Source: Opacimonas immobilis (GTDB taxonomy: Bacteria; Pseudomonadota; Gammaproteobacteria; Enterobacterales; Alteromonadaceae). From it: a stretch of DNA of 64,000 bases. The stretch covers positions 1,984,001 to 2,048,000 of the forward strand of contig NZ_CP182485.1 of the NCBI RefSeq assembly GCF_048282545.1, in the 5' to 3' direction. The notes beneath the pieces were generated by a model. That model worked only from the letters and a program-made list of their open reading frames with translations. It was not told where the DNA came from and did no database searches. The stretch's first letter is position 1. Each line of letters opens with the position of its first letter. Positions 9,314 through 16,963 of the stretch are shown here, piece after piece. The position numbers were made by a program, and so were the translations under genes.

Positions 9314-10313
9314 TGCTTCGTCGCGACTGGCCATTAGCCCGTTCAACTTGAAGTTGTTTAATTATACTGATGACCGCAGCATTTGCGGGTGTGGGAACAT
9401 TAACACGATTGCCAAAGCGCACTGTAGCGCCGTTGATAAAATCGATTTCGGTTTCACGCCCCGCGTCTAAATCCCACCACATCGATAATTTTGCCGCAGG
9501 GTCAATGGCCACCATTTGTTTGGCAACGCGAGGAAATAACCAATCAGGGAGTTGCATTATATGGGGAATAAGCCAAGCTGGTGCTTGGGTAATCTTTGGC
9601 AATGAGATGTTCATCGCTTTACAGACTTTGAGATGTTCAAGCATCAAGGCCGCAATCAACTTGCGATAGTGTCGATTGAGTAAAGTTTCTTGTAAAGAAC
9701 AGTTTGCTAACGCATTGACTGAATTCGTCAGATTAATTTGGCATTTAGCCCATAATAATGCGTCCATCTCTAAGGTTGTGGTCAACGGCATAGTTGGACA
9801 ATTCATGGCTTGAACAAATTCATCAAGCTCGGGTAATTTCTGCGACGCTTCAATCGCTACGGTGCCAGAAGAACTGCGATGCCAATGCGCGGTTTGATGC
9901 TGTACAACGTTGAACGGAAACATGACCCTAAGCACGGGATTATCTCGAAAATGTGTTCTTATAATGTCATCTGAACCAATACCGTTTTGACAACACAATA
10001 TCACAGTATGTTTTGGCAGGATGCCCTGGAGTACATCACATGCTGCCTTTACGGCAGTGCATTTAACGGTGAGCCAAAGATAATCACAATCTGCTTTGAC
10101 TGCATCGAGCGTCTCAACCCATTGCGGGGGATATGGAGAATCCAGTCGGTGCTCATCCATATCTGTAATGGTCGCTGCTGTGGTAAAGTGAGCTTTTGCA
10201 GAATCTCTAGCCACAACCTTAATGCTGGCATTTGGACACTGTGCGACAAGATGTCCAGCTAAGTATCCACCAATTAGCCCTGCTCCAAATACGACATGAG
10301 TTGCATTCAACAT
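9285..10313 (-). CDS. 2-dehydropantoate 2-reductase family protein
   Basis: NADPH-dependent reductase of the ketopantoate reductase (PanE/ApbA) family, which in E. coli makes pantoate for coenzyme A. The Rossmann motif GAGLIGGYLAGHL is at the very N terminus and the ICCQNGIGSD-type loop (ILCCQNGIGSD) is near residue 110. The conserved lysine region LLWAKCQINLTNSVNAL lies in the C-terminal helical domain. I chose the ATG at 10313 (342 residues), preceded by GAAG, over an upstream TTG at 10337. Family members act on various 2-oxo acids, and no pan genes are nearby, so a role in pantothenate synthesis is not proven. Confidence 0.82.
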   Translation of the reverse strand: MLNATHVVFGAGLIGGYLAGHLVAQCPNASIKVVARDSAKAHFTTAATITDMDEHRLDSPYPPQWVETLDAVKADCDYLWLTVKCTAVKAACDVLQGILPKHTVILCCQNGIGSDDIIRTHFRDNPVLRVMFPFNVVQHQTAHWHRSSSGTVAIEASQKLPELDEFVQAMNCPTMPLTTTLEMDALLWAKCQINLTNSVNALANCSLQETLLNRHYRKLIAALMLEHLKVCKAMNISLPKITQAPAWLIPHIMQLPDWLFPRVAKQMVAIDPAAKLSMWWDLDAGRETEIDFINGATVRFGNRVNVPTPANAAVISIIKQLQVERANGQSRRSISAQEIINL

Positions 10314-10434
10314 GATATACTTCTTCACTATTAACAAGATGCGTTATAGATACTATGAACTCAAACTGTATCATCGTAAAGCTTATCAGTATAATGAACA
10401 TCTTCTTGTTCTAAAAGCTTGAGTTATTTTATCC

Positions 10435-11736
10435 ATGTCTCGTACGATCTTAGCCTTATGTACTGTGTTCCCAGAACCCAATAGTTCTGCCGCGGGACAA
10501 CATTTCTTGAGTCTGCTACGCGTATTTGCCGAGACCGGAGACAAGATTCATATTGCTAGCGCCGCACAACAAGATGATTCGGCTCCCGATTTGAGTCGCT
10601 TGGGCTATGAAGTTCATTCAGTCGCTCTAAACTGTTCGAGTTTTAATGTCTGGGTTCGTGAGTTACAACCTGACATTGTGTTTTATGACCGCTTTATGTT
10701 GGAAGAGCAATTTAGTTGGCGCGTACGTGAAAACGTGCCAAAGGCTATGCATGTGTTGGATACAGAGGACTTACACAGCCTTAGGCAATTACGTCAGGAC
10801 ATCATCAAACGCCAAGCATTTTGCGATGTATCCTGGCCTGCGCTAAAACATTTGCATCAACACCACCACGTTATGCATCATCCTTTGGCATTAAGAGAAA
10901 TTGGCAGTATTTTACGGGCCGATTTAAGTCTCATTATATCGCCTGTGGAAATGCAAATTTTAACCCACTGTTATCCAGTTGCCGCTGCACAACTTCATCA
11001 TTGTCCTTTTTTACTCCCAGACAGAGACGGTATCCCTACTCCTTTCACTGAACGCAAGGACTTTGTCTTTATTGGTAATTATCGACACGCACCAAATTGG
11101 GATGCGGTGAGAGTGCTAGCTCAACATATCTGGCCTGCGATACGTCAGCAGCTACCCAATGCTCAGTGTCATATCTATGGTGCGTATACTCCCCCAAAAG
11201 CACAGCAGTTGCATCAACCTCATAAAGGCTTTCACATTCAGGGCTATGCCAAAGATGCGCTTGCTACTATGCGCCAAGCAAAAGTGCAGCTTGCGCCGTT
11301 GCGTTTTGGTGCAGGATTAAAAGGAAAAGTCTGCGAAGCCATTCGTTGTCACACGCCAATTGTTACCACCGACATTGGCTGGGAAGGGATTTCTAACGCT
11401 GTGCCACACGTGTCATTGCACCGCGAGGAAGATATCCAGAAATTTGCTGCTGTAGCGGTTGAATTATATACCTGTGAAAACACATGGCGCGACTTTAATC
11501 GAATTGCGCAACAAGAACTTGATAAACATTTTAATAAAGTACAACATAGCCAAGCGCTTATGCACGTGGTAAATGATTTGTTTAACACCTTACCAGCGCA
11601 CAGAAGTCAGTTGTTTTTACAACAAATACTGACCCAACAACAACATGCATCGCATAAATATATGTCACAGTGGATAGAAGCTAAGCAGACAATCGCGCAA
11701 TTATCTGCCCCAGACCAGACACCCGAGATTGACTGA
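10435..11736 (+). CDS. Glycosyltransferase, GT4-like
   Basis: A 433-residue GT-B-fold glycosyltransferase. The N-terminal Rossmann half begins ALCTVFPEPNSSAAGQHFL. The C-terminal half starts at FVFIGNYRHAPNWDAV near residue 210. The sugar-nucleotide region PLRFGAGLKGKVCEAI, with downstream TDIGWEG, is near 285-316. There is no signal peptide. No polysaccharide cluster surrounds it, so the acceptor is unknown. A TATAAT box at 10390-10395 lies about 40 bp upstream, without a clear -35. The 3' end overlaps the convergent desulfurase gene by 56 bp, which encodes its last 18 or so residues. Confidence 0.85.
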   Translation: MSRTILALCTVFPEPNSSAAGQHFLSLLRVFAETGDKIHIASAAQQDDSAPDLSRLGYEVHSVALNCSSFNVWVRELQPDIVFYDRFMLEEQFSWRVRENVPKAMHVLDTEDLHSLRQLRQDIIKRQAFCDVSWPALKHLHQHHHVMHHPLALREIGSILRADLSLIISPVEMQILTHCYPVAAAQLHHCPFLLPDRDGIPTPFTERKDFVFIGNYRHAPNWDAVRVLAQHIWPAIRQQLPNAQCHIYGAYTPPKAQQLHQPHKGFHIQGYAKDALATMRQAKVQLAPLRFGAGLKGKVCEAIRCHTPIVTTDIGWEGISNAVPHVSLHREEDIQKFAAVAVELYTCENTWRDFNRIAQQELDKHFNKVQHSQALMHVVNDLFNTLPAHRSQLFLQQILTQQQHASHKYMSQWIEAKQTIAQLSAPDQTPEID

Positions 11737-13333
11737 GTACTTGTGTAACACCTAGCCCATCAAGGTATGCGTTGAAATCATAGTCTTGCGTGGTATCCAA
11801 TAGCTCATTTGCCCGAAGCAAAAGAACGGCTAACAATCCTCGAATGATTTTACTTTGACTGTAACCACGCCATATTTGACCATCGTGTTTGAGATAAACC
11901 GAGACTTCACAGCCGGATACCAAATATTGATCGCTATGCTCCGATGCATCGAGCATCGGGCAATGTTTAGACGCTAACATCAAGGCGCGATTTATTGCCG
12001 TAAAGCCACGCGCATCGTTAAGCAGTTTTTCTACCGGATTACTCGCGGCATTTTGCTTGACTTTACTTTGTGCTGTACGCGTACCAGTCAGCGCTTGATT
12101 GAGCGACCTATCAAGCGGCACAGTGATTTGCTTAGACGCTGTCAGATCGTCCATCAACGCAAAAAATCGCTCTATTTCTGCTATCGTATTGTAACCAGCT
12201 AAAGAGACACGAATACTGCTATCAATGCCTAAAGCATGCTGCAATGGCATGGCGCAATGTTGCCCCACCCGCAGCGACACTTGTTCAGGCTGTAATTGTT
12301 GCAGTAGATCATATCCATTGATACTCTCGTGATTAAACGAGACCAGAGGGATCGCATGACCAAGCAACATCGCCTGCCTACCGTAAACAGTTAATTCAGG
12401 TCTGGCGTCACAAGCGTTCAGAAGTGCTTGTTGAAGCGTTTTTTCGTGCTGGAACCAAGCAAACCTGTGCTGCTGTAGATAATTTACCGCACAGGCCAAG
12501 CCCAATACGCCATGAAGTGCCGGTGTGCCAGCTTCAAACTTGAGCGGTGCAGATTGATAAGTGACTTCATCAAGACTGACATGTTGCACCATCTCTCCCC
12601 CTAAATGATAGACACCAAGCGCTGTCAATAACGAAGTAGTCCCATACAGCACACCAACGCCTGTTGGGCCAAACATTTTGTGACTGCTAAAGACATAAGC
12701 ATCACAACCAATCGCTTGCACATCAACGTCTAAATGCGCAACTGCTTGAGTGCCGTCAATAATGCACAAGGCTCCATGAGCTTTAGCCTTTGCCGCAATG
12801 GCCGTTACTGGGTGAATGGTACCAAGTACATTAGATACATGCGCACAAGCAATCAATGCCGTGTTATCTGATATCAATCCTAATAAGGCATCGTAATCCA
12901 CATCACCCTGCTCACTGATGCCATGATAGACAATATTTAGCCCACACTGCTCTGCTAATCGTCGCCACGGAAGCAAATTAGCATGATGCTCACTGACTAA
13001 TAGAATTACTTCATCTCCATCAAGCAGGTTTGCAGATGCTAGTCCATAGGCCAGTAAATTGACACTTTCTGTGGCGCCTTTTGTCCAAACTATCTGATTC
13101 GGATGAGGGGAGTTGATGAAATTGGCTAGCGTATTTCGAGCACCTTCAAAGGCCTCAGTTACTTGCTGAGCCAAACCGTATGATGAGCGATGGACGTTCG
13201 CATTAAGATGCACATAGCTGTGTTGCATACTCTCCAAGACACATTGTGGCTTCTGCGTCGTCGCCGCATTATCAAAATACAGCGCGTTGGGGTAATGGGT
13301 AAAAAAAGGAAAATCAGATCGAAACACCGACAC
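11681..13333 (-). CDS. Cysteine desulfurase fused to a SufE/CsdE sulfur-acceptor domain
   Basis: Residues 1-400 form a group II (SufS/CsdA-type) PLP cysteine desulfurase: NAATTQKP, the SEHHANLLPW histidine, PLP lysine K219 in SSHKM and catalytic C360 in RVGQHCAMPL. After a polar linker of about 30 residues, residues 432-550 form a SufE-like domain with ALMLASKHCPMLD, acceptor Cys C475 in VSGCEVSVY, and IIRGLLAVLLL. In E. coli these are separate proteins (SufS/SufE or CsdA/CsdE); here persulfide transfer could occur within one chain. No suf or isc genes are nearby, making a CsdA-CsdE equivalent more likely. Start is GTG at 13333; there is no in-frame stop between the two domains. It overlaps the convergent glycosyltransferase. 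Confidence 0.92.
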   Translation of the reverse strand: MSVFRSDFPFFTHYPNALYFDNAATTQKPQCVLESMQHSYVHLNANVHRSSYGLAQQVTEAFEGARNTLANFINSPHPNQIVWTKGATESVNLLAYGLASANLLDGDEVILLVSEHHANLLPWRRLAEQCGLNIVYHGISEQGDVDYDALLGLISDNTALIACAHVSNVLGTIHPVTAIAAKAKAHGALCIIDGTQAVAHLDVDVQAIGCDAYVFSSHKMFGPTGVGVLYGTTSLLTALGVYHLGGEMVQHVSLDEVTYQSAPLKFEAGTPALHGVLGLACAVNYLQQHRFAWFQHEKTLQQALLNACDARPELTVYGRQAMLLGHAIPLVSFNHESINGYDLLQQLQPEQVSLRVGQHCAMPLQHALGIDSSIRVSLAGYNTIAEIERFFALMDDLTASKQITVPLDRSLNQALTGTRTAQSKVKQNAASNPVEKLLNDARGFTAINRALMLASKHCPMLDASEHSDQYLVSGCEVSVYLKHDGQIWRGYSQSKIIRGLLAVLLLRANELLDTTQDYDFNAYLDGLGVTQVLSQSRVSGLGQIIARLSA

Positions 13334-13425
13334 GTATCAATTCACTCTTCATCGAAATTGCGTTGCAGTGTATCATGTTACAAAACCACATAAAAACACA
13401 CGCATAACCAGAGTTTAGAACAACA

Positions 13426-14232
13426 ATGAAAATCATCTCATTTAATATCAACGGAGTCCGCGCTCGCCTTGCACAATTACAGTCGGTTATTGATTTGCAC
13501 CAGCCAGATATCATTGGCCTGCAGGAAATCAAAGTCGATAATGCTCAGTTCCCAGTTGATGATATTAAAGCCATGGGTTACGACGTGGTATATCACGGTC
13601 AAAAAGCACACTATGGTGTGGCGACCTTATCCAAACGCAGTATCAAACAAGTCCAGTACGGTTTGCCAACAGATCACGATGACAAACAGAAACGTTTGAT
13701 TGGCGTAACGATCGAAAATGATCAAGGCGAAGACGTTACGATTTACAACGGGTATTTTCCTCAAGGTGAAAATATCAACCATGCAACCAAATTCCCATAT
13801 AAAGTTGAGTTTTACAAAGATTTAACGGAGCATCTGTACCAAGCACACACAGCAGATGAACACATCATTGTCATGGGGGATATTAATATTTCGCCCCTTG
13901 ATTTAGACATCGGCATTGGTGAACCGAATCAAAAACGCTGGCTAAAAACCGGCAAATGCTCTTTCCAACCTGTCGAACGCGAAATGCTCGCAACGCTGCA
14001 AGATTTTGGTTTGGTCGATACATTCCGCGCACTATATCCAACTAAGACCGAGCGCTATTCTTGGTTTGATTATCGATCAAAAGGCTTTGACGACAATCGA
14101 GGACTGCGTATTGACGTGATATTGGCCACGCCATCTATGGCGCAAAAATGCATCGAATCTGAAATATGTTACGTCTCTAGGGGGTTAGATAAGCCATCTG
14201 ACCATGCACCTATTTTTGCAGAGTTCAAATAA
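13426..14232 (+). CDS. xthA: Exodeoxyribonuclease III (AP endonuclease)
   Basis: Exonuclease III removes abasic sites and 3' blocking groups in base excision repair. The 268 residues match the E. coli length exactly. The metal and catalytic residues of the EEP fold are visible: N7 in FNINGVRAR, E34 in LQEIKVD, the GDINISPLDLDIG segment near 150, and the C-terminal SDHAPI histidine. It is divergent from the desulfurase gene across 92 bp, and a membrane protein gene follows 3 bp after its stop. Confidence 0.97.
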   Translation: MKIISFNINGVRARLAQLQSVIDLHQPDIIGLQEIKVDNAQFPVDDIKAMGYDVVYHGQKAHYGVATLSKRSIKQVQYGLPTDHDDKQKRLIGVTIENDQGEDVTIYNGYFPQGENINHATKFPYKVEFYKDLTEHLYQAHTADEHIIVMGDINISPLDLDIGIGEPNQKRWLKTGKCSFQPVEREMLATLQDFGLVDTFRALYPTKTERYSWFDYRSKGFDDNRGLRIDVILATPSMAQKCIESEICYVSRGLDKPSDHAPIFAEFK

Positions 14233-14235
14233 ATC

Positions 14236-14874
14236 ATGACATGGATTGCCTTAGCTGGATTTATTACGCTCTATGTCTGGAATAACCGCCACATTGATTG
14301 GCTAGAATTTCGCCAAACGCCTTTTTTACAACATCTGGTATTTGGGGCAGGTGCTTCTATATTTATTTTGTGGCTGTTTCGTGCCGGGATCTATGAAGGC
14401 TTAGACGTGCATTTTTTGTGGTTGTCCGCACTGACGTTGACATTGGGCTTTCGCTACGCATTATTCATTGGGGGGATCGCATTGTTTGCGACCACTCTTG
14501 TAGGAAAAGAGAGCTGGGAAATGCTTGGTGCAAATGGTTTGCTCGGAGTTGCCCTGCCGATTGCCCTGACCTACGCCATATACTCTTTTAGCTTTCACCG
14601 GGTACCACGTCATTTATTTGTGTATGTTTTTATCAATGCGTTTTTCCCCGGTGCACTGATGATTGCTTTAAAGATGTTTTTCTTAGGCGGTTTTTATGTG
14701 TTGGATGGCGTGCATACTTGGCAAATCGTCAATGACAACTTCTTGGTATTGATCCCATTATTGCTGTTTCCAGAAGCCATGCTCAATGGTATGACGATGA
14801 CATTACTCATCATTTACAGGCCTCATTGGGTCAAAACGTTCAAAGACGACCATTATTTTGACCCAGAAAAATAA
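14236..14874 (+). CDS. Predicted multi-pass membrane protein (CbiM/COG3235-like)
   Basis: A 212-residue integral membrane protein with about six hydrophobic segments. Segments such as LWLSALTLTLGFRYALFIGG and AFFPGALMIALKMFFLGGFY resemble the CbiM-like permeases of energy-coupling-factor transporters and the uncharacterised COG3235 group. No ATPase or substrate-binding partner is adjacent, so transport activity is not shown. It starts 3 bp after xthA and is probably co-transcribed with it. Confidence 0.7.
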   Translation: MTWIALAGFITLYVWNNRHIDWLEFRQTPFLQHLVFGAGASIFILWLFRAGIYEGLDVHFLWLSALTLTLGFRYALFIGGIALFATTLVGKESWEMLGANGLLGVALPIALTYAIYSFSFHRVPRHLFVYVFINAFFPGALMIALKMFFLGGFYVLDGVHTWQIVNDNFLVLIPLLLFPEAMLNGMTMTLLIIYRPHWVKTFKDDHYFDPEK

Positions 14875-14887
14875 GCTATTTATGCCT

Positions 14888-15445
14888 TTAAAGAATATCC
14901 TCTAAGCCTGCTAAATCTGATTTACCAGCGAGAAGTTCGGATTTGTCGATGCCAGTTAACTCATGCGGAAATACGACCCAATCCGACGTTTCAGTAATGT
15001 AATAATCAGGCAATAGCTGGGTTTTGTTATTTGCAGGTTTGTACCATGGACAGGCAACTTTGATTTGCTCAGGCGTGTTTTTGCGCATCTGCGTTTGAAT
15101 TTGATTAATGAGCGCCTCGACGCTGCGACCAGAATCAAAGATATCGTCGACAATCAGTAGAGAATGCTCAGCATTTGCGTTTTCGATGAGATAGTGCAGA
15201 CCGTGTACTTTGATTTCACGCGCCTGTTGCCCAATGCCATAGTAAGATGATGTGCGAACCGCAATGTGATCGGTCATGATATTTTTGTATTCAAAATATT
15301 CTTGCACTGCAATGCCAATCGGTGCACCACCACGCCAAATACCCACTATAAAATCAGGTACAAACCCACTTTGATAAACTTGGTGAGCTAAACGAAAAGA
15401 ATCTTGTAGCAGCGCTTGTGCCGAAATGTACACTTTATCTGTCAT
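14888..15445 (-). CDS. Purine-type phosphoribosyltransferase
   Basis: A 185-residue type I phosphoribosyltransferase. The PRPP-binding loop LLIVDDIFDSGRSV occupies residues 96-109. An upstream GIWRGGAPIG loop (35-44) and SSYYG (66-70) also fit hypoxanthine/xanthine PRTases. The C-terminal hood has YYITETSDWVVFPHE, where the Trp could stack on the base. I infer purine-base salvage from these features. It lies downstream of the LolC-type gene on the same strand with a 61-bp gap. Confidence 0.8.
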   Translation of the reverse strand: MTDKVYISAQALLQDSFRLAHQVYQSGFVPDFIVGIWRGGAPIGIAVQEYFEYKNIMTDHIAVRTSSYYGIGQQAREIKVHGLHYLIENANAEHSLLIVDDIFDSGRSVEALINQIQTQMRKNTPEQIKVACPWYKPANNKTQLLPDYYITETSDWVVFPHELTGIDKSELLAGKSDLAGLEDIL

Positions 15446-15506
15446 GATGGTTTCACGTTATTTTTGAATTACCCAAATTATACTGTGGGTTAATCAAAGG
15501 CTCAAA

Positions 15507-16721
15507 TTATTCACTAGCCAAAGCTTCAGAAGGTTGTACTTTAAGGGCGCGAATACTGGGCAAAATGGTTGCAATTAAGCACAGCCCAACCGCGCCAAAA
15601 ATGACTTTAGCCACATCAGATAAGTGCAAAATATAAGGGACCGGATCGCCATCGACCGCTAAGCTTATTGGTGCATCCATAGCCAGTAATAATGGATTCA
15701 TGCTGTAAACCACCACGATACCAAGAAAGCAACCTAATAATGTGCCTTTAAGTGCGTTAGTGAGTCCCGTGAATATAAAAATGAGCATAATCGCTCGATT
15801 GGGCATGCCTTGGGTACGCAATATGGCGATATCACCGTGTTTTTCATTAACCAGCATAACCAATGCGGCAATGATGTTAAATGCTGCAATGGCAATGATG
15901 AGACTTAGCATCATACTCATGAGATTTTTCTCCATCCGCACCGCATCAAAAAACGCCCCTTCTCGTTCGCGCCAAGTGCTGTATTGCATTCCTGCCAAAA
16001 AACGATTCACTTCACCCAAAGCAAACGCATCAGTCAAAAACAAACGCTGGGTAGTGGGAGCGTTGCGGGAAAATTTTTGCACACTCGACAATGGCATAAA
16101 GACCATATAGTCATCGGCATTAGTGAGCATTTGGTAAACGGCTTGAACCGTGATCAAACGTTGCAATGGGAACCGCCCAAACGGGGTGTAACGGCTTTGA
16201 CTGGGCACGATGATACGCAGTTGATCGCCCGCGGTCACATTGAGTTGTCTAGCCAATGCCGCCCCCAAGACAATGTGGTAATCACTAGCGAAGTCAGAGA
16301 AATCACCAGCAACAATGTATCTATCTAGTTCAATCTCATCTTTTAGCACTTGTGTCGCCATCCCTTGCACCACAATCGGAGCAATATCTTGTTGCGTTTG
16401 TACTAAGGCTTGAGCTTCATGGTATAAACTTTGTGAGCGCAGAATCGATGAGGGCAATTGCAGTGGTTCTTCTGATTCAATTAAGATATGAGGAACCAAA
16501 TTGAGCATACGATCCTTGAGCTGCCCTTCCAGGCCACTCATCACCGCCATGACCACGACCAAAGACATCACACCAAGGGTCAGACCCAATACTGAAAAGA
16601 AATTAACAAAAGCCAAAAATTTAGGTGTGGCACGGGCGTGCTTATGCTGACGAGCTACTTTGGCATAGCGCATTCCAATGAAAAAACTCGCGAATAATCC
16701 AGCTTGTGACTCATTAAACAT
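15507..16721 (-). CDS. LolC/LolE-type lipoprotein-releasing permease
   Basis: A 404-residue inner-membrane permease of the FtsX/LolC family, the part of LolCDE that extracts outer-membrane lipoproteins from the inner membrane. It has the standard layout: an N-terminal membrane segment near 35-62 (FSVLGLTLGVMSLVVVMAVM), a large periplasmic domain, then three membrane segments in the C-terminal third. The cytoplasmic EKHGDIAILRTQGMPNRAIM loop contacts the LolD ATPase in this family. LolD and a second permease are not next to it. LolC, LolE and MacB-like proteins are hard to separate without alignment. Confidence 0.85.
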   Translation of the reverse strand: MFNESQAGLFASFFIGMRYAKVARQHKHARATPKFLAFVNFFSVLGLTLGVMSLVVVMAVMSGLEGQLKDRMLNLVPHILIESEEPLQLPSSILRSQSLYHEAQALVQTQQDIAPIVVQGMATQVLKDEIELDRYIVAGDFSDFASDYHIVLGAALARQLNVTAGDQLRIIVPSQSRYTPFGRFPLQRLITVQAVYQMLTNADDYMVFMPLSSVQKFSRNAPTTQRLFLTDAFALGEVNRFLAGMQYSTWREREGAFFDAVRMEKNLMSMMLSLIIAIAAFNIIAALVMLVNEKHGDIAILRTQGMPNRAIMLIFIFTGLTNALKGTLLGCFLGIVVVYSMNPLLLAMDAPISLAVDGDPVPYILHLSDVAKVIFGAVGLCLIATILPSIRALKVQPSEALASE

Positions 16722-16807
16722 AGATGTATAGAATTCTGCGTTGAACGTAGTAGCAATATGTTTTTTCAGGCATAATAAGCCATTATCGGATGTTTAGCGA
16801 GAAAACT

Positions 16808-16942
16808 ATGTCTGAGTTATCACAAAAACAAGAAGACGGTACCGCATTCTTATCTACTTTGTATAGTCGGACCCGCTAATATGACCAAGAAGCACTCGTG
16901 CGTGCAACCATGCATCAGCAATCTGAACAACTGAGACATTGA
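16808..16942 (+). pseudogene. Small frame interrupted by one in-frame stop
   Basis: An ATG at 16808 opens a 23-codon frame beginning MSELSQKQEDGTAFLS that stops at TAA (16877-16879). The same frame then continues for 20 further sense codons (YDQEALVRATMHQQSEQLRH) to TGA at 16940-16942. The TAA could derive from CAA (Gln). The composition looks protein-like, but I do not recognise a family, and the Shine-Dalgarno is weak. It sits in the 242-bp divergent gap between the LolC-type gene and mfd. Confidence 0.25.
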
Positions 16943-16963
16943 CAACAAGCAAATTAATCATAC

